A DNA stretch of 64,000 bases from contig JAEUUP010000096.1 in NCBI GenBank assembly GCA_016787525.1, positions 1 to 64,000 of the forward strand, written 5' to 3'. Below the pieces are notes generated by a model. It was not told the DNA's origin and made no database searches. It worked only from the letters and a program-made list of their open reading frames with translations. How positions within the stretch are numbered: position 1 is the first letter of the stretch; every line of letters starts with the position of its first letter. This document shows, piece after piece, positions 1 to 9,049 of this stretch. The translations under genes and the position numbers were made by a program. The stretch is from Saprospiraceae bacterium (GTDB lineage: Bacteria > Bacteroidota > Bacteroidia > Chitinophagales > Saprospiraceae).

Positions 1-239
1 TTTTAAAATTTGTCAAAGCATTGAAATGTGGATAAGGCAGACCCAGCCACTAAAACATTGTTGGCTAACGTCTGTAAAATGTGGGAAATTTTATTTTTTA
101 ATATTTTTACTCCTTGACACACTTTTTTGAACATTCCCATACCCCTCCGTTTTTGTAACCCGCAAACAGCCCCCCTCAGTATCCGAGCCTCAAAACAAAC
201 TCAAAACACGGTTTCTACATCATCCATTCAAATTTTGTT

Positions 240-700
240 ATCAAAAAAGACTTTTTACAACTGTAAAGTGGTTTTTGCAATTGTAAAAAGACTTTCTACA
301 ACTGTTAAAAGACTTTTTACAACTATAAATTGGTTTTTGCAATTGTAGAAAGACTTTCTACAACTGTAAAAAGACTTTTTACAACTATAAATTGGTTTTC
401 TCAATTGTAAAAAGACTTTCTACAACTGTAAAAAGACTTTTTACAACTGTAAATTGGTTTTTGCAATTGTAGAAAGACTTTCTACAACTATAAAAAGACT
501 TTTTACAACTGTAAATTGGTTTTTGCAATTGTAGAAAGTCTTTCTACAACTGTAAAAAGACTTTTTACAACTGTAAATTGGTTTTTGCAATTGTAGAAAG
601 TCTTTCTACAATTGTAAAAAGACTTTTTACAACTGTAAATTGGTTTTTGCAATTGTAAAAAGACTTTTTACAACTGTAAAACGGTGTTTTAGAGTTGTAA
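240..700. repeat. 62-bp tandem array built from ~21-bp palindromes
   Basis: Seven copies repeat with an exact 62-bp period; the GG of each GGTTTT block falls at 270, 332, 394, 456, 518, 580 and 642. Each unit holds three sub-units of 20-21 bp of the form TTGTAnAAAGnCTTTnTACAA, each nearly self-complementary. The sub-unit length equals two DNA helical turns, so the A/T tracts face the same side. No protein is convincing here; the short ORFs are by-products of the repeat. It could be a protein-binding array, a bent-DNA locus or a replication or partition site. Confidence 0.9.
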
Positions 701-725
701 ATGGAGGTTTTGAGATTACTTCGAT

Positions 726-758
726 ACATTTACGAAATCTTGAAGATTTCGTAAATGT
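726..758. repeat. Perfect short palindrome with CTTGAAG centre
   Basis: Two 16-bp arms match exactly around a single G. The same design (TTACGAAA...CTTGAAG...TTTCRTAA) recurs at 12659-12689, and a half copy lies at 4388-4401. It looks like a short repetitive extragenic palindrome. Confidence 0.7.
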
Positions 759-867
759 TGAATTTGGTATTTTTTGTCTCAATGGTTTCGTCATTCTGTC
801 AAGTGGTGACTTTTGTCTTGCCATCCACGAATTTTTAAGGTGTATAATGACAATCGTCGCGGCATTA

Positions 868-972
868 TTACGGTGGATGGTCAACGGCGATAAACGGCGG
901 TCAAAGACGGAGAAGTTCCGAACTTCTCCGTCGTTGACCGCCGTTGACCGCCGTTGACTGTCGTTGACCACC
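868..972 (-). terminator. Large hairpin after the kinase/M23/aminotransferase gene
   Basis: Arms 893-917 and 921-945 pair over 25 bp with one mismatch and a 3-base loop. The flanks carry further GTTGACC and GCCGTT repeats on both sides, extending the palindrome to about 868-972. It begins just past the stop codon at 976, so it may end that transcript, although no clear U-run follows. Confidence 0.5.
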
Positions 973-975
973 GTT

Positions 976-3900
976 TTATTTCATAAAATCCTCCGCAAAA
1001 ATTTTCCTCAAATAGCGCAACATATCTACGGCATTTTCCCGACTGAAACACAGAGGCGGTTTGATTTTTATGACATTGTTTTGTGGGCCATCCACGCTCA
1101 ATAAAATACCGTGGGCTTTCATGCGGTTGGCTAAGTAGGCGGTTTTGTCAGTGGCGGGGATTTTGCCTTGTTCGACCAATTCAAAACCCAAAAACAAACC
1201 TTCGCCGCGCACATCGCCGATGAGCGGATAGTCTTTTTGCAGTTCGCGCAATTCCGTTTTCAGAAATTCGCCGATTTCTAAGGCGTTTTCTTGCAATTTC
1301 TCGTCGTGTATCACTGTCAAAACAGCCGAACCAATCGCCGCCGACACAGGATTGCCGCCGAATGTGTTGAAATATTCCATACCATTCGCAAAAGCCAACG
1401 CCACGGCTTCGGTGCAAGCGACGGCCGCCAATGGATGTCCGTTGCCGATGGGTTTGCCCATCGTTACGATGTCTGGCACGACGTTGTGCAATTCAAAACC
1501 CCAAAACTTTTTGCCTACGCGACCAAAACCCACTTGTACTTCGTCGGCAATGCACACGCCGCCTGCTTTGCGCACGGCTTCGTAAGCCAAAGACAAATAA
1601 TGGTCGGGCAAATCAATTTGTCCACCACAACTCACGATGCTTTCGGCTAAAAAAGCTGCCACGCCACGCCCTTTGGCTGCGATGTCGGCAATCGCTTCTG
1701 TGACGTGTGCGGCGTAAAGTGCGCCTGTTTCGCTTTTGTCACCTTGGTATTTGCCTCTGAAACTATCGGGTAGCGGCACGATATGCGTGTGTTCGGGTTT
1801 TCCTTTGCCGCCTTTGCCATCAAATTTGTAAGAACTGACCGCAATGCAGCCCTGCGTATTGCCATGATAACCGACTTCGAGTGCAATCACGTCTTTTTGT
1901 TGCGTCGCAGCTTGTGCCATACGCAAAGCCAATTCGTTGGCTTCGCTGCCCGAATTGACAAAATGAAGGACAGACAACTGAGGGGGTAAAGTTTTGAGCA
2001 ATGCGCGGGCAAAATCCAAAATGTTTTCGTGCAGATAGCGTGTATTGGTGTTCAAGACCGCCATTTGTCGCTGTCCTGCGGCGACGACTGCGGGGTGTTC
2101 GTGACCGACGTGCGGCACATTGTTCACGGTGTCCAAATAACGTCTGCCTGTATCGTCCAAAAGATATTGTCGCTCCCCCCTCAGTATCCGCAAAGGTTTT
2201 TTGTAAGAAATGCTCAAACTTTTGCCCAAATGTTGCCGACGAAACGCCAGCATTGCCTCGTGGTCGGGAATGGTGTAAGGTTTGAGGTTTTTATCTTTGA
2301 ACAGTGTATTCGGGTCGGGCGAAATAGAAGCCCAAATGTCCAATTTGCTCGGCAAAGCCACGCCCGGAAAATCATTTTCATAACCCAACAAGTCCAGCAT
2401 GATTTGAAAATGCAAATGCGGTGTCCAATTGCCATTTTCGGATGGGTCGCCCAAACTGCCAATCTTTTTGCCTTTTTTGATGGTATCGCCTATGCGAACA
2501 GATTTTGCAGATTTTTTACTCAAATGACCATAGAGTGTGTAAAAATGCTGCTTTTTACCCATTTTATGTTTCAAAATGATGACACCACCGTAGTCTTTGT
2601 CTTTTTTGGTATAACCACAACCAACCACTTCGCCATCGAAAAGAGCGTGAATGGGTGTGCCTTCTTTTGCCCAAAAATCAACGCCCAGATGAATGGTGCG
2701 ATATTCGGGTCCTTCGTTGCCTTCGATTTCGTAGGCTTTTGTGGCGTACAAAGGGCGGGCTTCGCGGTAGCCACCTGCGAGCAATTTGTGCGGCTGCTCG
2801 GCTTGCAATTGATTCACTTTTTGGGTAAAAACGGCGGTGTTTTGGTATTCCGAATAATTGCCCAAAAACAAACTGCCAATGCTCAAATCCATCGGATACA
2901 CTTCCGTGAACGTGGATTTGGGTAATAAATCGTGCAGAGTTAGATGTTGCTCCGCCGCCCATTCTTCAAAGGCGATTTGGTGCGGCACGGGCGTAAAACC
3001 ACAAGCGGCACGAAAAGCATAGTGCGCATACTGAGGGGGTATGTTTTGCCATTGGTGCAACAGCTGCCAAGCGGGTTTTTCGCTGATGAGCAAATAGGCG
3101 TTGTCGGGTTCTTGGATTTTATTAATCGCCGATTTGGTCACGCTGATGGTCAAACGCATGGCAACCAATGTGTAAAGCATCGCCAATTCAGCCTCTAAAA
3201 GCGGAAAACGCTCGTGATAACCCGCCACCAAAGGCAAAGCAGCCGCCAAAGGGTCGGGCTTATCCATGATGGCATATGCCAAAGCGACCGCCACATCGTT
3301 GATAGTTTGCGAATAAACCGCGTCGCCGTAGTCTATCACCGCCAATACTGAGGGGTTGACGCGGTCGGCACTCACGACGATGTTGTTGTCGTTGGCATCG
3401 TTGTGAATGACAGATTTGCGCAGTTTTTTATAGTCTTTTTGACAGTCTTCAAATCTTTTGATAAAAAACGATAAACAGGCTCTTTGCTCTTTATTGAACA
3501 AGTGCAAATGCTCATACGTCCAAGCGGCTTGTGCGATGTCCCAATCGAATTTTCGCCAAGCGGCAGGATGTGTAAAATCGTTCAGCGTTTGCGTAATTGC
3601 GCCGCATTGTTGTCCCAAACTGTGCCGCAAATCATCCAATTGTGGATTGACCGACGACCACAAACGCCCTTCCACCCAACTCAAAAGCCGCATCTTGCGC
3701 ACTTGTTGGTGTGCGTCTGTGAAAACGGTATCGGTTTCGCCCGATTGGGTTTTGATGATTTTTGGAAACGGAAAGTCTGGATTTTTGCTTTCGATGTGTA
3801 GTAACAACTGTTGTTGAAAATCAAAATTCGCCCCCTCAGTATTCGGGCGACTTATTTTCAGAATGTATTGTTCCTTCTTTTTGGTTGTGATTTTAAAATT

Positions 3901-4017
3901 AAAATCAATTTCACCTGTTTGTTTTCGCGCTTTTCCGACGATGCCGTAGTGTGTTTGGCACAAGGCTTCAGCTTGTTTTTCGGTGATGCTGAGGTTTTGG
4001 TAATTGATGGTTTGCAT
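976..4017 (-). CDS. Fusion: APH-fold kinase, M23 peptidase, class III aminotransferase
   Basis: Three enzymes in one chain of 1013 residues. Residues ~1-330 are an aminoglycoside-phosphotransferase-like kinase with HNDANDNN near 206 and the metal-binding VIDYGD near 226. Residues ~430-560 are an M23 metallopeptidase with HLGVD near 442 and HLH near 535, so its zinc ligands are kept. Residues ~590-1013 are a class III PLP aminotransferase with ADEVQVGFGR and the likely PLP lysine K855 in MGKPIGNGHP. The same three-part order is known in other bacteria and relates to ethanolamine-phosphate phospho-lyases. The substrate is not known; amino-alcohol or cell-wall-linked metabolism is inference. No signal peptide is seen. 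Four exact copies of the 10-mer and one variant lie inside. The ATG at 4017 is the only good start. Confidence 0.88.
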   Translation of the reverse strand: MQTINYQNLSITEKQAEALCQTHYGIVGKARKQTGEIDFNFKITTKKKEQYILKISRPNTEGANFDFQQQLLLHIESKNPDFPFPKIIKTQSGETDTVFTDAHQQVRKMRLLSWVEGRLWSSVNPQLDDLRHSLGQQCGAITQTLNDFTHPAAWRKFDWDIAQAAWTYEHLHLFNKEQRACLSFFIKRFEDCQKDYKKLRKSVIHNDANDNNIVVSADRVNPSVLAVIDYGDAVYSQTINDVAVALAYAIMDKPDPLAAALPLVAGYHERFPLLEAELAMLYTLVAMRLTISVTKSAINKIQEPDNAYLLISEKPAWQLLHQWQNIPPQYAHYAFRAACGFTPVPHQIAFEEWAAEQHLTLHDLLPKSTFTEVYPMDLSIGSLFLGNYSEYQNTAVFTQKVNQLQAEQPHKLLAGGYREARPLYATKAYEIEGNEGPEYRTIHLGVDFWAKEGTPIHALFDGEVVGCGYTKKDKDYGGVIILKHKMGKKQHFYTLYGHLSKKSAKSVRIGDTIKKGKKIGSLGDPSENGNWTPHLHFQIMLDLLGYENDFPGVALPSKLDIWASISPDPNTLFKDKNLKPYTIPDHEAMLAFRRQHLGKSLSISYKKPLRILRGERQYLLDDTGRRYLDTVNNVPHVGHEHPAVVAAGQRQMAVLNTNTRYLHENILDFARALLKTLPPQLSVLHFVNSGSEANELALRMAQAATQQKDVIALEVGYHGNTQGCIAVSSYKFDGKGGKGKPEHTHIVPLPDSFRGKYQGDKSETGALYAAHVTEAIADIAAKGRGVAAFLAESIVSCGGQIDLPDHYLSLAYEAVRKAGGVCIADEVQVGFGRVGKKFWGFELHNVVPDIVTMGKPIGNGHPLAAVACTEAVALAFANGMEYFNTFGGNPVSAAIGSAVLTVIHDEKLQENALEIGEFLKTELRELQKDYPLIGDVRGEGLFLGFELVEQGKIPATDKTAYLANRMKAHGILLSVDGPQNNVIKIKPPLCFSRENAVDMLRYLRKIFAEDFMK

Positions 4018-4153
4018 AAAATTGAATTGAGTATGAAGACAAAAGACAAAAGATTTTAAGTAGAAAGATTAGCGTTCATAAGTATAGACTATTTTAAAAA
4101 TATCCTATGCGCATTAAGAGTTAAAACCTTTGAACGACTGACAAAATAACTAT

Positions 4154-4330
4154 AAAAAAGCCCCATCGGGGCGAGATTTTGGTAGCCCTTTGGAGGCGGC
4201 AAATTTTGCACGAATGGTTGCGCCTCCAAAGGAGTTCTTTGAACCCGATGGGGCTAAACGTTGTTTTTTATCATTTTAACCCTGCGTTTCACACAGGGCT
4301 ACCAAAATCTCGCCCCGATGGGGCTTTTTT
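4154..4330. repeat. Structured repeat with a perfect 36-bp inverted repeat
   Basis: Arms 4154-4189 and 4295-4330 are exact reverse complements, running from the A-run through GCCCCATCGGGG to GGTAGCCCT. Inside are a 12-bp hairpin (4187-4198 with 4221-4232), a third copy of the CCCGATGGGG block at 4244-4255, and a small CCCTG/CAGGG hairpin at 4280-4298. It lies between two minus-strand genes and encodes nothing. The right-end module CTACCAAAAT-hairpin-TTTT is shared with 9631-9663. It is a non-autonomous repeat element, and its terminal U-run could also stop transcription. Confidence 0.85.
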
Positions 4331-4436
4331 AATTCTTAATTCGCGTATCCTATACTTGCTTATAACCTATCAATGCTTGTATCCATAAGATTTCGTAAAT
4401 CTGGGGTTATTCATCTACTCAAACAAACACGCTCTT

Positions 4437-5027
4437 TTACAAAATCCGACATTTATACGTCACCCGCGCATCTTGCCACACATTGTCGGGGCTGATATAA
4501 GTATCGTTGTAGGGCATTACGACTTTCGATTCGGCTAAGATGTCGCGAACAAATTCGCTGCAGATGTACGAACGATTTTCTTGGCGTTTGGTGATACGAA
4601 ACAAAATGCGAATCATGATGCGCAAAATTTCGATATTGTCGTAAGGGCGTGTCAATTCGTCGAGACCAAAGCTGATACCACTGTTGAGGTCGTCTTTACT
4701 GAGGGGTAGGCTGAGATGCGCCAAGGCGATTTGTCCTTTGTAGGGTTTGCGTCTGCCTTTGTAATCGTTGAGGTATTTTGACAAAGGAATCATGCGCACA
4801 CCCACAAAAGGTTCGGCTTCGAGTACCAACACCCGTCCCAACTCTTCATCTTTGTAGATGATGGCGACATGACTCCATGTGCTGCGAGTCAGATTCTGGA
4901 TGATGCCCGAAAAAAAATAACTGCCCGAACCAAAGAACAAATCACCTGTTTTGAGTTCATGCCGAATTGTATCGTAACCAACGATAGGCAAATCTTTAAG
5001 TTGCTGCTTTGTGATAACTTCTGCCAT
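4437..5027 (-). CDS. YiiX-like permuted papain-fold amidase/peptidase
   Basis: A 196-residue protein of the circularly permuted NlpC/P60 group (YiiX/YaeF type). It opens with the typical TGDLFFGSG segment, followed by the likely catalytic histidine H53 in WSHVAI, an acidic LVLEAEP strand near 70, and the likely nucleophile C156 in YICSEFV. Family members cleave amide or peptide bonds, often in lipids or cell wall; the substrate here is unknown. No signal peptide is visible, so it is probably cytoplasmic. It starts 19 bp after the stop of the 485-residue gene on the same strand, so the two are likely cotranscribed. Confidence 0.8.
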   Translation of the reverse strand: MAEVITKQQLKDLPIVGYDTIRHELKTGDLFFGSGSYFFSGIIQNLTRSTWSHVAIIYKDEELGRVLVLEAEPFVGVRMIPLSKYLNDYKGRRKPYKGQIALAHLSLPLSKDDLNSGISFGLDELTRPYDNIEILRIMIRILFRITKRQENRSYICSEFVRDILAESKVVMPYNDTYISPDNVWQDARVTYKCRIL

Positions 5028-5046
5028 TCAATGAGGATTTTTAGCT

Positions 5047-6504
5047 TTATTCTTCTGAATTTTTTAGCAATTTAGCTTTGAACCAAGTATTCAATGTGAC
5101 AGGTTCTGCTTTTTTAATTTGCTCCCAAAGTAACAAACAAGCTGCGTCATCTTCTACATTTATTTTCATAAGTTTTTCTAAAAATCGAATAAAGTTCAAA
5201 TGGCTTTCACGCTGATAGCCCATTGTTTTTTGGCGATGAATGTACATTTTGAAGGCTTCTAAATGCGAGTGTAACACACTAAACTCATTGAGTTCATAGT
5301 ACATCACCGCTAACATTCGGCGACAGCGCATCTGTTCGTATTCGTCTTCAAAAGTCACTTTTTTAAGTGACACCATGGATTTTTGATAGTTTTTGAGGTA
5401 GAAATGATAAATACCATCAATGAAAAGTAAATAGTTTTCTTTGTCTTTATGCGGCAAATACATTTTATGGGATTGAATAAACTCATCCACCCAATCCACT
5501 TCTTGAATGACTGAAGAAACGCCCAATGAAACAATAGTCAGAAAATCGGCAGGGCTGATGATGTTGTTTTGGATCAAAATACCCGTATCAATGCCTTTTC
5601 TGAAATAGCGCCATACCTTAGGAATACATTCAGATTGCCCTAAATTGATGAACCGTGTGAGGTAGTTGATGATTACTTTGAACAAAAAATGTGATTCGTC
5701 GCTCGAATAATCGTCAAAATGCTCATCAAGCAGTTGCTCTAAAACTTCGAAACTGTCTTTATCAAGCAGTATCGTGCGATAGGCATAGTAAAAAGCTTGT
5801 ACAACGATATGGTCATTCATCCATCCATTTTCGATTTCTTTCAAGACAAAATCCAAGATTTTTAGGTCATAATCCCTGTTTATAAGGTTTTTATGCGATT
5901 GCATCGAACACGCTAAACGCAACAACTCAATAACATAACCCGAATCTAAAGTATGACACATGTCGTTGTAGTACAAATCTGCACTGCGTTTGTCTTTGCC
6001 TTGCCAAAAACTGCGTTCTGCCAAAAGGGTGTAGCGATGAAAATTGTAACGCCGATTTACGTTTTTGATGTTTTCAAAATCATAGTTCAAAGCGTGTTCA
6101 TAATCCTCTTTATACCCCCTCAGTAGCAAGGCATGTCGCAACACCAAAGCTTTTTCGCTGGCGTATTGTTTGTTATTTTTAAGTTCGACACATACAAAAT
6201 AGTCTTCTATCAAATCTACCAATTGCGACATAGTTGTACGCATTTGGGCATCGTTGGCCGTGGTTTTGTCTGGGAAAACAGCCTTAAATGCGGCTTCCTT
6301 GCGCAAAGGATGTGTCATTTTATCTTCTCCGTTTGGCTTTTTACCCACAATCCGCACATTATCAATCTGCTCATCCAGTAGATGGAACAACCGAATCACT
6401 TCCTTTCTTTGATTGTGAAAAGGTGAGTTCACAAACTTGGACAGTTCTCGCCTATCTTTTTTTGTTAAAGTTTTGAAATATCTGTACAGAATACTGGAAA
6501 ACAT
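5047..6504 (-). CDS. Conserved-looking helical protein, unknown function
   Basis: I do not recognise a named domain in these 485 residues. The chain is rich in charged and aromatic residues and reads as almost entirely alpha-helical, compatible with a helical-repeat scaffold. No signal peptide, membrane segment or catalytic motif stands out. It is the first gene of a likely two-gene unit with the YiiX-like amidase downstream. One 10-mer copy lies inside at 6116 and encodes LLRG. The start codon follows a long AT-rich region holding the promoter. Confidence 0.7.
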   Translation of the reverse strand: MFSSILYRYFKTLTKKDRRELSKFVNSPFHNQRKEVIRLFHLLDEQIDNVRIVGKKPNGEDKMTHPLRKEAAFKAVFPDKTTANDAQMRTTMSQLVDLIEDYFVCVELKNNKQYASEKALVLRHALLLRGYKEDYEHALNYDFENIKNVNRRYNFHRYTLLAERSFWQGKDKRSADLYYNDMCHTLDSGYVIELLRLACSMQSHKNLINRDYDLKILDFVLKEIENGWMNDHIVVQAFYYAYRTILLDKDSFEVLEQLLDEHFDDYSSDESHFLFKVIINYLTRFINLGQSECIPKVWRYFRKGIDTGILIQNNIISPADFLTIVSLGVSSVIQEVDWVDEFIQSHKMYLPHKDKENYLLFIDGIYHFYLKNYQKSMVSLKKVTFEDEYEQMRCRRMLAVMYYELNEFSVLHSHLEAFKMYIHRQKTMGYQRESHLNFIRFLEKLMKINVEDDAACLLLWEQIKKAEPVTLNTWFKAKLLKNSEE

Positions 6505-6932
6505 TTTGTGACAAAATTTAACTTAATAGATTAAAAATCAATTTCTTATAAAATTGTACTCTGCTGCAAACTTAAATAAATGTTATTGAATAGCCCACAT
6601 TATTTTTAGACATTTGCCCAAAAGACCAGTCCATTTAGTTTAGACAACAAAGAAAAACACACAACCCTATGATCCAAAATGCGAGCTATAAGCACTTTAT
6701 TAACTTTCAAAAATCATTTGTGCTTAATAATTTTTTTGATTTTTGACTTAATACAAAACGAAACTTTTACTAACACAGTAATTATAAAAAATTACAAATT
6801 CACATCGACCCTTCAGTTGCAACATACTGAGGGGTCGTTTTTTGTGCGTTTATGCTAAAAAAAAGAGCGAATTTCAGCTTTTTCTATAATTTCACGACCT
6901 TTTTAAACCTGTTTATAAAATATTGACAATCA
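6505..6932. other. AT-rich divergent intergenic region
   Basis: This lies between divergent genes and should hold both promoters. No ORF is credible. The only clear structure is the 10-mer-containing hairpin at 6807-6842, which reads as a + strand terminator although no + strand gene precedes it. Confidence 0.6.
6807..6842 (+). terminator. Hairpin of one perfect and one near-perfect 10-mer, with T-run
   Basis: CGACCCTTCAGT pairs with ACTGAGGGGTCG with a single G-T mismatch, followed by TTTTTT. One arm is an exact TACTGAGGGG and the other is a one-base variant. It lies 90 bp upstream of the DUF885 gene on the same strand, so it could attenuate that transcript or end an unseen small RNA. Confidence 0.6.
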
Positions 6933-8717
6933 ATGAAAAAGTTTATTTTCTATGCACTTCTTGTTTTGGTTGCTGCTTGCCAAAACGCCAACAACAAAGA
7001 AACAACAGTCACAAAAACAGCGGATGTGGCGAAAATTTTTGAAGACTACTACAAAGAGCGGATGCGCCTCTCCCCTTTTGAATCAACTGCCAATGGCGAA
7101 ACGGCTTACAACGATCAATTCCCGATTGACATCAGCGACAGTTATCGCGATACTTTGAAGCAATTTTATACAAAGTTTAAAACTACTTTGGCGGCTGTAG
7201 ATGCTTCCAAACTGACAGAAACCGAGCGCACGAGTTTCGATATTTTATCTTGGGACATTGACCGCGCCCTCGAAAGCTTTGCATTTCCAGACCACTTGAT
7301 GCCAATTAATCAATTCTGGGGAAAAACGCTTGATTTGGGTCAATTAGGCTCTGGCAATGGTTCGCAACCCTTCAAATCCATCAATGATTACGACAATTGG
7401 TTGCGCCGTATAAGTCATTTTCCCGCTTGGGCGGATACAGCTATTAGTAATATGCGTCGCGGCATCGCACAAGGTTGGGTTTTACCGAAAGCATTAGTTG
7501 TGAAAATATTGCCACAACTGAAACCCATGGCCGAAACAGCTACAACGAGCCATCTATTCTATCAACCCATCGCCAAACTCAAAGACAACGGGAATATTCC
7601 GAACGAAGAGAAAGTGCGTTTGACCGTTGAATACACCAAAATGGTGAATGAGGTGGTGAAACCATCCTACAAAAAGCTCTACGACTTTATGCAAAAAGAA
7701 TATTTGCCCAAAGCACGCACCAGTTCGGGTATTTCGGCTGTGCCAAAAGGAGCGGATTACTACAAATATTGGGTAAAATACTGGACAACAACCGACATGA
7801 CTCCCGACGAGATTTTTGATTTGGGTCAACGCGAAGTGACACGCATCCGAGCCGAAATGGAAGCCGTGAAAGCGCAAGTGGGTTTCAAAGGCGATTTGAA
7901 AGCTTTTTTCAAACATGTTACTGAGGGGGAGGCAAAATTGCGTCCGTTCACCAATGCTAAACAGGTGATTGACAATTTCAACGCCATTCACAACAAAATG
8001 AAACCATCGCTCGAAAAACAATTTGAACTCGTGCCGAAAACAGCCTTTGAAGTGCGTCGCACCGAAGCCTTCCGCGAAGCCTCCGCGAGTGCCGAATATG
8101 TGCAAGGCAATCCTGAACAAAATCGAGCAGGCGTATTTTACACACCGATTCCTGATGTGAAAAAGTACAATGTATTCCAAGACGAAGCTCTTTTCTTGCA
8201 CGAAGCCATTCCAGGGCATCACTACCAAGTAATGTTACAAGCTGAGAATGCTGCGTTACCAAAATTCCGTCGCTATCTGTGGTATGGAGCTTATGGCGAA
8301 GGTTGGGCCCTTTATACTGAGGGGTTGGGCAAAGAATTGGGTTTGTACTCCGACCCTTATCAATATTTTGGTCGTTTGGGCAATGAGATGCACCGAGCCA
8401 TTCGTTTGGTCGTTGATGTCGGCTTGCACGCCAAAGGCTGGACACGCGAACAAGCCATCAAATACGACCTCGACAACGAAGCGGACTCCGAAGACAATAT
8501 CATCGCCGAAGTCGAACGCTACATGGCAATCCCCGGTCAAGCTTTGTCGTACAAAGTGGGCGAACAAAAGATACTACAACTCAAAAAACAAGCGATGGAT
8601 GCGCTCGGCGCAAAATTCGACATCCGCAAATTCCACAACGAAGTGCTGAACGATGGTTGCGTGCCTTTGGCTATTTTGGAGAAAAAGGTGGCGCGGTATA
8701 TTCAAGGAGCGAAATAA
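6933..8717 (+). CDS. DUF885 family lipoprotein, putative zinc peptidase
   Basis: A 594-residue protein with a lipoprotein signal peptide; the LVAAC lipobox puts the modified cysteine at residue 16. The rest matches DUF885, whose hallmark here is HEAIPGHHYQ starting at H423, followed by GEGWALYTEGL about 30 residues later. The HExxxGHH pattern resembles gluzincin metal sites, so a metallopeptidase activity at the cell surface or in the periplasm is likely but unproven. Two 10-mer copies (7919 and 8315) both encode TEG, the second inside the conserved GEGWALYTEGL segment. It stands alone on its strand. Confidence 0.88.
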   Translation: MKKFIFYALLVLVAACQNANNKETTVTKTADVAKIFEDYYKERMRLSPFESTANGETAYNDQFPIDISDSYRDTLKQFYTKFKTTLAAVDASKLTETERTSFDILSWDIDRALESFAFPDHLMPINQFWGKTLDLGQLGSGNGSQPFKSINDYDNWLRRISHFPAWADTAISNMRRGIAQGWVLPKALVVKILPQLKPMAETATTSHLFYQPIAKLKDNGNIPNEEKVRLTVEYTKMVNEVVKPSYKKLYDFMQKEYLPKARTSSGISAVPKGADYYKYWVKYWTTTDMTPDEIFDLGQREVTRIRAEMEAVKAQVGFKGDLKAFFKHVTEGEAKLRPFTNAKQVIDNFNAIHNKMKPSLEKQFELVPKTAFEVRRTEAFREASASAEYVQGNPEQNRAGVFYTPIPDVKKYNVFQDEALFLHEAIPGHHYQVMLQAENAALPKFRRYLWYGAYGEGWALYTEGLGKELGLYSDPYQYFGRLGNEMHRAIRLVVDVGLHAKGWTREQAIKYDLDNEADSEDNIIAEVERYMAIPGQALSYKVGEQKILQLKKQAMDALGAKFDIRKFHNEVLNDGCVPLAILEKKVARYIQGAK

Positions 8718-8739
8718 TGATGTGTTTGTTTTTTTGGGG

Positions 8740-8772
8740 AAAAGCCTTCGCGAAGATGCGGGGGCTTTTTCG
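8740..8772 (+). terminator. Probable terminator of the DUF885 gene
   Basis: AAAAGCC at 8740 pairs with GGCTTTT at 8763, with an inner TTCGCGAA self-complementary loop and a T-rich tail. It sits 22 bp after the stop codon at 8717. Confidence 0.55.
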
Positions 8773-9049
8773 TTTTTGAGATTTTGCGCGAATGAGTAAA
8801 AAACTATTTATCAGACTTCTTATGTCCGCGTTTTTACCCATTTTTCTAAAAAAAATTTCTGCGCTATTGCTTTTGACACTGTTTTTCAATTTCATTTCTT
8901 TCAACGTACATCAATCCGTTATTTCTTGTCATTGAAATACTATCTTGCAGGTTATATTTTTCACCATCCGTTTTACTTGTTCAAGAGTCCAAATTTTATT
9001 TTTAGAATGCGCGAAATAATTTCAAATACAACAAAAAGAATCGAAACAA
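8773..9049. other. AT-rich spacer without a visible gene
   Basis: Apart from the terminator above, I see no conserved structure or credible ORF here. The stretch begins the AT-rich patch that lacks the 10-mer. Confidence 0.5.

Noticed and set aside
127..348. Open frame of 73 codons inside the tandem array
   Set aside because: It is made mostly of the 62-bp repeat, and the protein is low-complexity without family features.
240..700. CRISPR array
   Set aside because: The units are contiguous palindromes with no unique spacers, and no cas genes are present.
640..957. Open frame of 105 codons between the array and the large hairpin
   Set aside because: It runs through palindromes on both sides and has a counterpart frame on the other strand; no domain or credible start.
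2029..2925. Long + strand frame of 298 codons opposite the fusion gene
   Set aside because: It lies entirely antisense to a gene with three clear enzyme domains, and its protein is a shadow translation.
8671..8904. Minus-strand frame of 77 codons after the DUF885 gene
   Set aside because: It overlaps the end of that gene and its terminator; lysine-rich random-looking sequence.
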